Shown here piece after piece: positions 32,757 to 40,393 of a stretch of DNA of 64,000 nt. Origin of the DNA: Rugamonas apoptosis (GTDB lineage Bacteria > Pseudomonadota > Gammaproteobacteria > Burkholderiales > Burkholderiaceae_D); NCBI RefSeq assembly GCF_014042355.1, contig NZ_JACEZU010000018.1, positions 18,532-82,531 of the forward strand, written 5' to 3'. Below the pieces are notes generated by a model. It made no database searches. It was not told where the DNA came from and worked only from the letters and a program-made list of their open reading frames with translations. The stretch's first letter is position 1. Every line of letters begins with the position of its first letter. The translations under genes were made by a program, and so were the position numbers.

Positions 32757-32918
32757 GGTCTGTCATTCGGACACGTGAGCATCATCTTTGAGCAAGATCA
32801 ATATCGTTTCTAAGATCTATGGATATGAAACCACTTTTTATGAAATCGAATACCATTTGCGCACTTTGAGATATATCAAATGCGCACGCTGCTTGTCCAA
32901 TTGTCAGACCTGACACCG
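32749..32918. repeat. 170-bp MITE/REPIN-like element with 25-bp inverted ends
   Basis: The left end CGGTGTCAGGTCTGTCATTC... and the reverse complement of the right end CGGTGTCAGGTCTGACAATT... match over 25 bp with about four mismatches. The interior is A/T-rich and non-coding, with an inner hairpin (GCGCA-C-TTTGA, loop GATATA, TCAAATGCGC; 32859-32885). This structure fits a miniature inverted-repeat element or a REP pair. Confidence 0.6.
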
Positions 32919-32950
32919 GTTTTTTAAACTATCACCCCAAGGAATCCACC

Positions 32951-33574
32951 ATGCCACAACTCAAACTGACGTATTTCGACTTCCATGGCGGCCGCGCAGA
33001 GCCGGCGCGCCTGGCGCTGCACATCGGCGGCATTCCATTTGAAGACCACCGCTTCGCTTTCCCCGAATTCGCCGAGTTGCGTAAGGCCACGCCGTTCGGT
33101 CAGGTCCCCACGCTGCATGTGGACGGCACGCTGGTCACCCAGTGCGACGCCATCCTGCGCTACGTGGGAAAATTGTCCGGCCTGTACCCGAACGACCCAT
33201 TGCAGGCCCTGCTGTGCGACGAGGTGACGTACGTGGTGGAAGACGCCAATGACAAGCTGAGCCCCACCTTCCGCATGGCGGGCGAGGAGCAGAAGGCGGC
33301 GCGGCTGGCGCTGGTCAACGGTTCCATGCCGGTCTACCTGCGCTGGCTGGAGGCGCAGTTGCTGGCCCATGGCGGCCAGTTCTTCGCCGATAACCGCCTC
33401 ACGATCGCCGACCTGAAAGTGTTCGTCGATGTGCGCAACCTGAACTCGGGCCGGCTCGATCACGTGCCGACGGACCTGGTGCGAAGCGTGGCGCCAGCGC
33501 TCAACGCGCACCAGCTACGCATCGCCGATACCCCGGAAGTCCTGGCGTACTACGCGAAATTCAACGCCGCCTAA
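32951..33574 (+). CDS. glutathione S-transferase, sigma-like
   Basis: This 207-residue protein has the GST N-terminal thioredoxin fold: LKLTYFDFHGGRAEPARLALHIGG with the catalytic-type Tyr near residue 8, then PFGQVPTLHVDG and the glutathione-binding TQCDAILRYVGK. The helical C-domain holds LTIADLKVFVDV (N-capping motif). The pattern YFDFHGGRAEPAR resembles sigma-class enzymes. It conjugates glutathione to electrophiles in the cytosol. It is convergent with, and overlaps by 4 bp, the DUF2182 gene. Confidence 0.88.
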   Translation: MPQLKLTYFDFHGGRAEPARLALHIGGIPFEDHRFAFPEFAELRKATPFGQVPTLHVDGTLVTQCDAILRYVGKLSGLYPNDPLQALLCDEVTYVVEDANDKLSPTFRMAGEEQKAARLALVNGSMPVYLRWLEAQLLAHGGQFFADNRLTIADLKVFVDVRNLNSGRLDHVPTDLVRSVAPALNAHQLRIADTPEVLAYYAKFNAA

Positions 33575-34350
33575 GGCGACAGCAGCGTCGCCACCCCCCA
33601 GGCGATGAAGACGACACCGGTAGCGCGACTGATCCAGTGGCCTGGCGGTGTCAGCTTCTCCACCAGCACATACACGGCCAGTCCAGCGATCCAGACCAGG
33701 TTCATCACGCCGCCCACGAACAGTAACAGCATCAGCGGCCAGCAGCATCCCACGCAGAATGCACCGTGCCGGACGCCCATCCGGAACGCGCCCAGGCCGC
33801 CGCCGCGCCAGTTGGCCAGCACGAATTCCAGCGGTGACTGGCAGTGGGCAAGGCAGGTGGATTTGATCGGCGTCCACTGATACACACCGGCCGCGACGAG
33901 CGTCAGGCCAGCCAGCACGATGCTGGTGCTTTCCATCATGGGCGACAACAAGGCCGCCCGTTCCAGTACATACTGCAGCGCGACGGCCGCCACGCTGAAC
34001 AGGCTCCACACGGCCAGGTAACCGAGCGCGAACAACGCGACCGCATAACCCGGCCCGGCGCCCTGCTGCGCCGCTTTCCTGCGAACGATGGTTCCATACA
34101 GCAGCAACACGGGCAGGGCGCTGGGCAGCATCATGGCCACCATCATGACGATCCACATGCCCAGCATGATGAGGGCATGGCCCGCCGTCCACCGCCCGGC
34201 GCTCATGGGCATGAGCATGCCGTCCATTTCCTCCATGGTGCCGGCGCCGGCCAGCAGGTAGGCCCACGCGATGGCGACCACGAGCATCACCGCCGCCACC
34301 GGCGGCAGCCGTTCGTGGCGCAGCACGCGCGCCAGCATTGCCGCAGTCAT
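33571..34350 (-). CDS. DUF2182 predicted metal-binding integral membrane protein
   Basis: This 259-residue membrane protein has about seven hydrophobic segments. The Met-rich segment MWIVMMVAMMLPSALP is typical of DUF2182. Two cysteine clusters, CLAHCQSP and HGAFCVGCCWPL, lie near membrane segments and could bind copper or another soft metal. It follows the DUF1326 gene after 15 bp, a pairing seen in other proteobacteria. The biochemical role is unknown; metal handling is inference. Confidence 0.85.
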   Translation of the reverse strand: MTAAMLARVLRHERLPPVAAVMLVVAIAWAYLLAGAGTMEEMDGMLMPMSAGRWTAGHALIMLGMWIVMMVAMMLPSALPVLLLYGTIVRRKAAQQGAGPGYAVALFALGYLAVWSLFSVAAVALQYVLERAALLSPMMESTSIVLAGLTLVAAGVYQWTPIKSTCLAHCQSPLEFVLANWRGGGLGAFRMGVRHGAFCVGCCWPLMLLLFVGGVMNLVWIAGLAVYVLVEKLTPPGHWISRATGVVFIAWGVATLLSP

Positions 34351-34365
34351 GGCCAGCGCCGTGTG

Positions 34366-34998
34366 CTAGCCCAGCACGCCCGCCGGACTCTGGATCACAT
34401 GTGCCAGCGTACTGTGTTTGGCCTTGGTGACGAACGGCACGGCGCCGATGCTGTCGATATCGGACGATGCGATCTGCCCCTCGCGGTGTTCAAAGCCATC
34501 CGGCAGCAGGACGGCGCCACGGAACGGCGCACCCGTCACGGGGTTCTTGATCGGTTCCACCTCCGTCGTCAGCACGCCGGGGATGACCACGCGGGCCTTG
34601 CGCTCGCGCAGGTCGAACTCGAAGCGGAACGGCGCGAACACGGGCTCGTGCATCTTGGTCACGATCAGGCTGAAAATCTGGAACAACGTGCCTTCCTGCG
34701 AGTTCTGGCCCGACAAGATGGCGAACAGGGCGTCGCGCTGTGCCGCCGTGGCGCGTTCGTCGATGATGGGCTGGGCCTCGCCATTGCCCTCATGCAGCGC
34801 GCCCGGAAAGTGCACGGTGACGCAGAATGACAGGCCATCGAGCCGCGTCGCTTCGAAATAGCCGGAAGTGATATGCATGGCGACCAGTCCTTTGCAATAT
34901 CCCTCGGTCGGTCTTGCGTTAAAGTCGCACGGGCACCCGTACGCGCAGTTGCAGTTTTTTACCCAGTCGCCTTCCAGGCGCCAATCTGCCGTTGCCAT
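34366..34998 (-). CDS. DUF1326 protein with N-terminal cysteine cluster
   Basis: This 210-residue soluble protein matches DUF1326: it starts WRLEGDWVKNCNCAYGCPCDF, with cysteines 16, 18, 22 and 24 in a C-x-C-x3-C-x-C array suited to binding a metal. The rest is beta-rich (VTVHFPGALHEG, FEFDLRERKARVVIPG). The ATG at 34998 is preceded by a strong GGGGAGG, so the seven extra upstream residues are not used. It is the first gene of a two-gene unit with DUF2182, and they probably act together. Confidence 0.87.
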   Translation of the reverse strand: MATADWRLEGDWVKNCNCAYGCPCDFNARPTEGYCKGLVAMHITSGYFEATRLDGLSFCVTVHFPGALHEGNGEAQPIIDERATAAQRDALFAILSGQNSQEGTLFQIFSLIVTKMHEPVFAPFRFEFDLRERKARVVIPGVLTTEVEPIKNPVTGAPFRGAVLLPDGFEHREGQIASSDIDSIGAVPFVTKAKHSTLAHVIQSPAGVLG

Positions 34999-35241
34999 GA
35001 TCGCCTCCCCGAATGTCATTCACGCGGTAACGCCGCATGCTTCACTCTAGGTCGCGTCCCGGTAAACACAAGTTGATCCTGCTGAGACAGGCGCACCGTT
35101 GAGTAATGAATGAATTCGCTGTTGAGCCAACGTGAACTATATTGAAAGCTGCATCGGCCGGCTTTAGCGGCGGCGCAATTCAGCTTCAGCAGGAGGGCAA
35201 GGGTGCCCTTGGGTGCGCCTGTTTCCATCGGGGAGAAGAAG

Positions 35242-35868
35242 ATGTGCAAGCGAACTGTTTTGATGTTGTTACTGGCGACAGGCCTGGTCGGCGCGAGCAT
35301 GAGCGCGTATGCCCAGTCCGGGCAAACCGCTTTCGGCCGGGCGACCGTGGAGCCAGCCGTGAACGCCGCGGACGGCAGCACCGTCTATCTGCTGACGCCA
35401 TCGAAGGCGCCATTCCCGTCCATGTCCAACCCGCGCGCGGCCGCGCCGCTTTATCTGCCGGCGTATCCCAGTAATTCGACCATCAATCCGGCCACGCTGA
35501 ACTGCCAGCCGCACAATTGCGACCACGTGAACGTGCTGCCGTTCCCGGCGCCCGGCTATCCGAATGGCGGTGCCGCCTGCGTCCAGTTTGGCTATCCGGC
35601 CAACCAGTGCGCACTGTTGATCGGCCATGACCACCTGATCGGCGTGCCGCACACCGGCGACTTCAATGTGGCCTGGTCCGTGATCCTGGTAGTGTTCACG
35701 CCGGAAGGCCTGGCCGCCGGTGCCGCCAATCACCGCACGTTGACGCTGGTGGACATCGCCACGCTGGTCACCAAGGGCTGGGCATACGAGGTATCCACGC
35801 CCATCACCTTCAACTGCAGCATCGTGCCCGCGACGGTCTACTACAAGGGGACGCCGCTAAGCTTTTGA
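35242..35868 (+). CDS. hypothetical exported protein
   Basis: A 208-residue protein with a signal peptide ending near AYAQ (residue 24). The mature part has five cysteines: a CQPHNC pair, two single cysteines, and one close to the end. A GHDHLIGVPHTGDF histidine-rich stretch could bind a metal. I do not recognise a family. The ATG at 35242 has GGGGAG upstream. It is divergent from the DUF1326 gene across 243 bp and converges on a dehydrogenase gene. Confidence 0.6.
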   Translation: MCKRTVLMLLLATGLVGASMSAYAQSGQTAFGRATVEPAVNAADGSTVYLLTPSKAPFPSMSNPRAAAPLYLPAYPSNSTINPATLNCQPHNCDHVNVLPFPAPGYPNGGAACVQFGYPANQCALLIGHDHLIGVPHTGDFNVAWSVILVVFTPEGLAAGAANHRTLTLVDIATLVTKGWAYEVSTPITFNCSIVPATVYYKGTPLSF

Positions 35869-35886
35869 CTGGGACGGCGGGCCTGT

Positions 35887-36849
35887 TCACACCACCACGT
35901 TGCGCTGCGCACCCGCCACCCATGCTTCGACATTGTCGATCAGCTGGTCGGCCAGCACCTGCATGGCCTGGCCGCTGGCCCACGCCGTGTGCGGGGTGAG
36001 GATGAAGTTGGGCAGGCGCAGTTTGAGCAGCACGTGGTCGTCCGGCGGCGGTTCCTTGGTCAGGACGTCGAAGCCGGCGCCGGCGATCACGTTGTTGTTG
36101 AGCGCGTCGGCCAGCGCCTGTTCGTCCACCAGGCCGCCCCTCGCCGTGTTGATCAGCAGGGCGCCGCGTTTCATGCGGGCCAGTTCCGGCGCGCCTATCA
36201 TGTGGCGGGTTTGCGGCGACAGCGGCAGGTGCAGGCTGATCACGTCCGACGTTTCCAGCAGTTCGTCCCAGTCCACCTGGCGCACGGTGGGATCGTCCAC
36301 GGGCGAGCGCGTATGCACGCACACCTCCATGCCGAACGCGCGCGCCAGCGCGGCCACCGATTTGCCCAGCGCGCCATAGCCCACCAGCCCCAGACGGCTG
36401 CCCGCCAGGTCGCTGATTGGATGGTCGAGCAGGCAGAAACGGCCGGCCTGCTGCCAGCGGCCCGCTTCCACGTCGGCGCGGTAGGCGACCAGGTTGCGGC
36501 GCAAGGCCAGGATCAACGCGAACGTGTGTTCGGGCAGCGAGTGGACGGCGTAGTTGCGGATGTTGGAGACGGCGATGCCCCGCTCGCGGCATGCTTCCAG
36601 GTCCAGGATGTCGGTGCCCGTGGCGGCCACCGCGATCATCTTCAGCTTCGGCAATTGGGCCAGGTCGGCGGCCCGCAGCGGCACTTTGTTGGTGATGGCG
36701 ATGGTGGCGTCGCGCAGCCGTTCCACCACGTCGGCATGGCCGGTGGCCGGGTACTGCGCCCAGTGATGGGGAAAGGCGGGCGGGCGCACGTTGGCGATCA
36801 GGCTGTCGCGGTCGAGGAAGACGATGCGGTGCGGGGCGTTGTTCATCAT
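35887..36849 (-). CDS. D-isomer-specific 2-hydroxyacid dehydrogenase (glycerate dehydrogenase-like)
   Basis: This 320-residue NAD(P)-dependent enzyme interconverts a D-2-hydroxyacid and its 2-oxo acid, probably glycerate/hydroxypyruvate. The Rossmann loop is GLVGYGALGKSVAALA; the substrate-site arginine is in LLINTARGGLVDEQAL, the acid in GAGFDVLTKEPP, and the catalytic His in ILTPHTAWAS. Its ATG overlaps the TGA of the LysR gene by 4 bp (ATGATGA), so the two are co-translated. The frame is open upstream, but that part lies inside the regulator gene. The regulator probably controls this enzyme. Confidence 0.88.
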   Translation of the reverse strand: MMNNAPHRIVFLDRDSLIANVRPPAFPHHWAQYPATGHADVVERLRDATIAITNKVPLRAADLAQLPKLKMIAVAATGTDILDLEACRERGIAVSNIRNYAVHSLPEHTFALILALRRNLVAYRADVEAGRWQQAGRFCLLDHPISDLAGSRLGLVGYGALGKSVAALARAFGMEVCVHTRSPVDDPTVRQVDWDELLETSDVISLHLPLSPQTRHMIGAPELARMKRGALLINTARGGLVDEQALADALNNNVIAGAGFDVLTKEPPPDDHVLLKLRLPNFILTPHTAWASGQAMQVLADQLIDNVEAWVAGAQRNVVV

Positions 36850-37793
36850 GCGGACTCCAGTGGGGTGGCGGGGCGCAAGTGTTTGGGCAGGCGCATGCCG
36901 GGATGTTGGGCGAACAGTTCGGCCACCCATTCGACAAACACGCGTACCTTGGCCGACAGGTGGCGGTTCTGCGGGTAGACGACGTGAATGGGAATCGGCG
37001 CGGACGTCCAGTCGGGCAGCAGCAGTTCCAGCTTGCCTTGCGCGATCAGCGGTTCCAGCACGAAGCGGGCGGTCTGGATGACGCCAAGTCCCGCCAGACC
37101 CGCGCTCAGGTAGGCGTTGGCGTCGTTGACGGCGATGGAGCCGGGTAGCAGGGTTTGCACCAGTTCGTCGCCGCGGGCGAAGTCCCATTCGTAGATCTTG
37201 CCGGTGCGGGTAGAAAAATAGTTCACGCAGCGGTGACGCGTCAGTTCGTTGGGGTGCTGGGGCCGGCCGTAGCGTTCCAGGTAGGATGGCGCGGCGCAGG
37301 TGAGAAAGTGCAGGAAGCCGACGCGCCGCGCGATCAGGTTGGAGTCGCTCAGCGCACCGCCGCGCACGCAGCAGTCCACGCCTTCCTCGATCAGGTCCAC
37401 GGTGCGATCGCTGCTGCCCAGTTCGAGTTCGATGTCGGGATAGCGGGCGAAAAAGTCGGGCAGGGCGGGCACCAGCACTTCGCTGGCCAGGCCGGTGGGC
37501 GAGTCCACCCGCAGCCGGCCACTCGGACTCAGGCGGGTGCGCGACAGCGATTCCTCCGCTTCGCGCACGTCCGACAGGATGCGCAAACAGCGTTCATAAT
37601 AGGCGGCGCCGTCGGCCGTCACGCTCACCTGGCGCGTGGTGCGGTGCAGCAGCTTGACCTTGAGCGCCGCTTCGAGCGACTGGATCAGGGTCGATACCGT
37701 GGCCTTGGGCAGCTGCATGTTGTCGGCCGCGCGGGTGAAGCCGCCGGCGTCCACCACCTGCACAAACACTTCCATCGCTTGCAATTTATTCAT
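36846..37793 (-). CDS. LysR-family transcriptional regulator
   Basis: This 315-residue regulator has the LysR N-terminal helix-turn-helix (MEVFVQVVDAGGFTRAADNMQLPKAT-type start, then VSTLIQSLEAALKVKLLHRTTRQ) and the periplasmic-binding-like effector domain. It resembles the subgroup related to DmlR/AaeR. It is the first gene of a two-gene operon with the 2-hydroxyacid dehydrogenase, whose start it overlaps. A symmetric site 12 bp before its start suggests autoregulation. Effector unknown. Confidence 0.9.
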   Translation of the reverse strand: MNKLQAMEVFVQVVDAGGFTRAADNMQLPKATVSTLIQSLEAALKVKLLHRTTRQVSVTADGAAYYERCLRILSDVREAEESLSRTRLSPSGRLRVDSPTGLASEVLVPALPDFFARYPDIELELGSSDRTVDLIEEGVDCCVRGGALSDSNLIARRVGFLHFLTCAAPSYLERYGRPQHPNELTRHRCVNYFSTRTGKIYEWDFARGDELVQTLLPGSIAVNDANAYLSAGLAGLGVIQTARFVLEPLIAQGKLELLLPDWTSAPIPIHVVYPQNRHLSAKVRVFVEWVAELFAQHPGMRLPKHLRPATPLESA

Positions 37794-37804
37794 CTTGTCT
37801 TCTC

Positions 37805-37826
37805 ATTGTTCGGATTCGTGAACAAT
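37805..37826. promoter_or_regulatory. LysR-type operator candidate
   Basis: ATTGTTC-N8-GAACAAT has perfect 7-bp arms and contains the T-N11-A spacing expected for LysR regulators. It lies 12 bp upstream of the LysR start codon, between it and the divergent small membrane-protein gene. Confidence 0.55.
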
Positions 37827-37939
37827 CAATTCAATAATGCCGTATTTATCTAATTGTAGTGGAAGTTTATGATTGCCGTACTGCAGCATGAAATGTAACC
37901 CGTCGGGTTGGAGGCTGGCAGTTTGGGAGGGAAAACATC

Positions 37940-38140
37940 ATGGCATATCGGACTGAAATCATGGCGACCTTGGGATTCGCGCTGAGCGCGGCCGCGCTGG
38001 CGGCTGTCGTCTATACCGATACCTACGCGCAGGCGGCCCAGGCCGAGGCGAGTGGTTACCATGCCCTGACCCAGGAATGGCAAGCCAACGGCGATGTGCT
38101 GGCCTGCGCCGACGACGCGGTTCAAACGGTGCACCAATGA
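37940..38140 (+). CDS. small membrane or exported protein of the RND locus
   Basis: This 66-residue protein has one N-terminal hydrophobic segment (MATLGFALSAAALAAVVYT) and a short polar tail with a single cysteine. The ribosome site GGGAGG is strong. Its stop overlaps the start of the following hydrolase-fold gene (ATGA), so the two are co-translated. It is too short for a known family; I have no functional assignment. Confidence 0.6.
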   Translation: MAYRTEIMATLGFALSAAALAAVVYTDTYAQAAQAEASGYHALTQEWQANGDVLACADDAVQTVHQ

Positions 38141-38985
38141 GCGCTGTGCTGTCCGACCAGCTCAAGAGCCGCAACCTGGACGTGCGCGGCGTGGACGGCT
38201 TGCTGCCCGCGCGCCTGTACAGCTGCGGCCCGGCCGGCGTCAAGCGGGATGCGCTGATCGTGTTTTTCCACGGCGGCGGTTTCGTGACGGGCGGGCTGGA
38301 GGACAGCGACATGTTCCTGCGCCACCTGGCCAACGACAATCCGGAACAACTGGTGCTGGCCGCCAGTTATACCCTGGCGCCCGTGGCGCCGTTCCCGGCC
38401 GCCGTCGAGGATGCCCACGCGATCCTGAACTGGGCCCGCAAGAACAAGGCCAAGCTGGGCTGGACCGGCAAGCAGATGATCGTGGCCGGTATCGAAGCGG
38501 GCGCTAACCTGGCCGCCGTCTGCGCGCTGATGTCGCGCGACCGTGGCGGCCCGCCGCTGGCCGGCCAGTTACTGATTATGCCCATGCTGGATCCGGGCCT
38601 GAGCACCGGTTCGATGCGCTGCAACAGTGCGGCGGCGGACATGGTGGACGTGGCCGACGCCTGCGCGGCCGGCTACCGGGGCTATCTGCCCAACGCGGCT
38701 GACCGCACGCACCCGTATGCGTCGCCGCTGCAATCGAGCCGTTTGAAGAATTTGCCGCCGGCACTGATCCTGTCGGCCGAAGATGATCCGCTGCGTGATG
38801 AAGCGGAACTCTATGGCGCCAAGCTGATCGCCTGTGGCACCAGGACCACCGTCAGCCGGCTGCCGCCGGCGCCCCTGCACGAATCGGGGGCGCGTAACGA
38901 ATGCGCGTGCAAAGTCCACGCGTTGGGAGAAATCGCCAGCTTCATCGCTGGCCTGGACCGGGCGGAAACGCCGCCAGCCGCATAA
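38137..38985 (+). CDS. HSL-type alpha/beta hydrolase fold protein lacking the nucleophile serine
   Basis: This 282-residue protein looks like the hormone-sensitive-lipase family: the oxyanion HGGG starts at His45 (VFFHGGGFVTGG), and ILSAEDDPLRDEAELYG carries the acidic residue. The nucleophile elbow, normally G-D-S-A-G-G, reads G-I-E-A-G-A, with Glu120 in the serine position, read clearly as GAA. The C-terminal histidine region is also unusual (PLHESGARNE). It is therefore probably not an esterase and may be a binding or regulatory protein. It is coupled to the small membrane-protein gene and precedes the RND pump genes by 145 bp. Confidence 0.75.
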   Translation: MSAVLSDQLKSRNLDVRGVDGLLPARLYSCGPAGVKRDALIVFFHGGGFVTGGLEDSDMFLRHLANDNPEQLVLAASYTLAPVAPFPAAVEDAHAILNWARKNKAKLGWTGKQMIVAGIEAGANLAAVCALMSRDRGGPPLAGQLLIMPMLDPGLSTGSMRCNSAAADMVDVADACAAGYRGYLPNAADRTHPYASPLQSSRLKNLPPALILSAEDDPLRDEAELYGAKLIACGTRTTVSRLPPAPLHESGARNECACKVHALGEIASFIAGLDRAETPPAA

Positions 38986-39130
38986 GGGTTCCCCACCTTC
39001 TTAGCAAGACCCGCAAGACGCTCCGCGCTGGCTCGCCACCGGAGCGGTAGTGCCGTGTTTTCTCGAATTTTGTCCGAGCCGCCCGGTCCCGCCATTGATA
39101 TTAAAAATTTTCATAGAAAAAGGATTTAAC

Positions 39131-40387
39131 ATGAAAAACGTGAAACATTTGACCGCTGTAGCCCGGCCTCTGGTCGCCGCTATGGCCCTGGCGGGGCTGG
39201 CCGCGTTTGGTCTGGCAGGGTGCGATGAAGCAACCGGCAAGCCGGCTGAGGCGCCGGCTGCCGGTGGCCCGCCGATTTCGGCCGCCGTGGTGGTGCAGAA
39301 AGCCGTGCTGGAAACCCAGGAGTTTTCCGGCCGCCTGGAAGCGGTGGAGCGGGTCGAGATCCGCTCGCGCGTGAGCGGTTTCATCACGGCTGTCAATTTC
39401 AAGCCGGGCAGCGAAGTCAAACAGGGCGACGTGCTGTTCGTGATCGATCCCCGCCCATACCAGGCCGAGAAGGATCGCGCCGAGGCGGCCGCCGGTTCGG
39501 CCCGCGCCAAGGCCGACCTGGCCAAGCTGGAACTGGCGCGCGCCGAGAAGCTGCTGGCCGATAAAGCCATCGCCCAGCGCGAGTACGACGAAAAAGCCTC
39601 CGGCCTGAAAGAGCTGGACGCCAACGCCCGCGCCGCGCAAGCCCAGTTCGAGGCGGCCAAGCTGAACCTGAGCTACACCCAGGTGCACGCCCCCATCAAC
39701 GGCCGCGTGAGCAAGGCGGAAATCACGCTGGGCAACCTGGTCGATGCGTCGGCCGTGCTGACCTCCGTCGTGTCCACCGACCGCATCTACGCCAGCTTCG
39801 ACGGCGACGAGGACACCTTCCTGCGCGTGGGCGCCATGTCGCACAAGGGCCAGCCGGTGACGGTGAAAGTGGGCCTGGCCAACGAAACCGGCTACCCGCA
39901 TGAAGGCAAGCTGGAATTCGTCGACAACCAGCTCGATCCGCAAACGGGCAGCGTGCGCATGCGCGCCACCTTCGCCAACGCCGACCGCACGCTGGTGCCA
40001 GGCCTGTTCGCCCGCGTCCAGCTGGATGGCGGCGCCGGCGGCAACGGCGGCCAGTCGCAGGCCCTGCTGATCAACGAGCGCGCCGTGGGCACGGACCAGA
40101 ACCGCAAGTTCGTGTTCGTGGTGGGCGCCGATAACAAGGCCGAATACCGCCCCATCAAGCTGGGTCAGACCGTGGACGGCCTGCGCGTGGTGCGCGAGGG
40201 CCTGAAAGCGGGCGAGAAGATCATCGTCAACGGCCTGCAGCGCGTGCATCCTGGCGCGCCCGTCACGCCGCAAGTGGTGCCGATGGACTTCGATCCGCTG
40301 GCCGCCAACGTGGCCAAGCCGGAAGCGAAAAAAGCAGACAAGGTAGCCGCCGCCAGCACCGGCGACGCTGCCACCAAGAAGGAATAA
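39131..40387 (+). CDS. mexE: RND efflux periplasmic adaptor (MexE-like lipoprotein)
   Basis: This 418-residue adaptor has a signal sequence with a lipobox (LAGC, Cys31 or so), then ISAAVVVQKAVLETQEFSGRLEAVERVEIRSRVSG-type lipoyl sequence, an alpha-helical hairpin, and beta-barrel domains ending with LRVVREGLKAGEKIIVNG. It joins the inner-membrane pump to the outer-membrane channel. The ATG at 39131 has AAAGGA upstream; the longer frame lacks a signal. The pump gene follows after 6 bp. Confidence 0.92.
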   Translation: MKNVKHLTAVARPLVAAMALAGLAAFGLAGCDEATGKPAEAPAAGGPPISAAVVVQKAVLETQEFSGRLEAVERVEIRSRVSGFITAVNFKPGSEVKQGDVLFVIDPRPYQAEKDRAEAAAGSARAKADLAKLELARAEKLLADKAIAQREYDEKASGLKELDANARAAQAQFEAAKLNLSYTQVHAPINGRVSKAEITLGNLVDASAVLTSVVSTDRIYASFDGDEDTFLRVGAMSHKGQPVTVKVGLANETGYPHEGKLEFVDNQLDPQTGSVRMRATFANADRTLVPGLFARVQLDGGAGGNGGQSQALLINERAVGTDQNRKFVFVVGADNKAEYRPIKLGQTVDGLRVVREGLKAGEKIIVNGLQRVHPGAPVTPQVVPMDFDPLAANVAKPEAKKADKVAAASTGDAATKKE

Positions 40388-40393
40388 GAAACC

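Noticed and set aside
29657..32918. A genomic island integrated at the tRNA-Arg genes
   Set aside because: No integrase gene and no repeat of the tRNA 3' end lie downstream within the window; the extra tRNA copies are tandem duplicates with terminators.
38094..38507. A 137-codon frame overlapping the small membrane protein and the hydrolase-fold gene
   Set aside because: The two other frames have strong ribosome-site, overlap and motif support; this one is Arg/Gly-rich shadow sequence.
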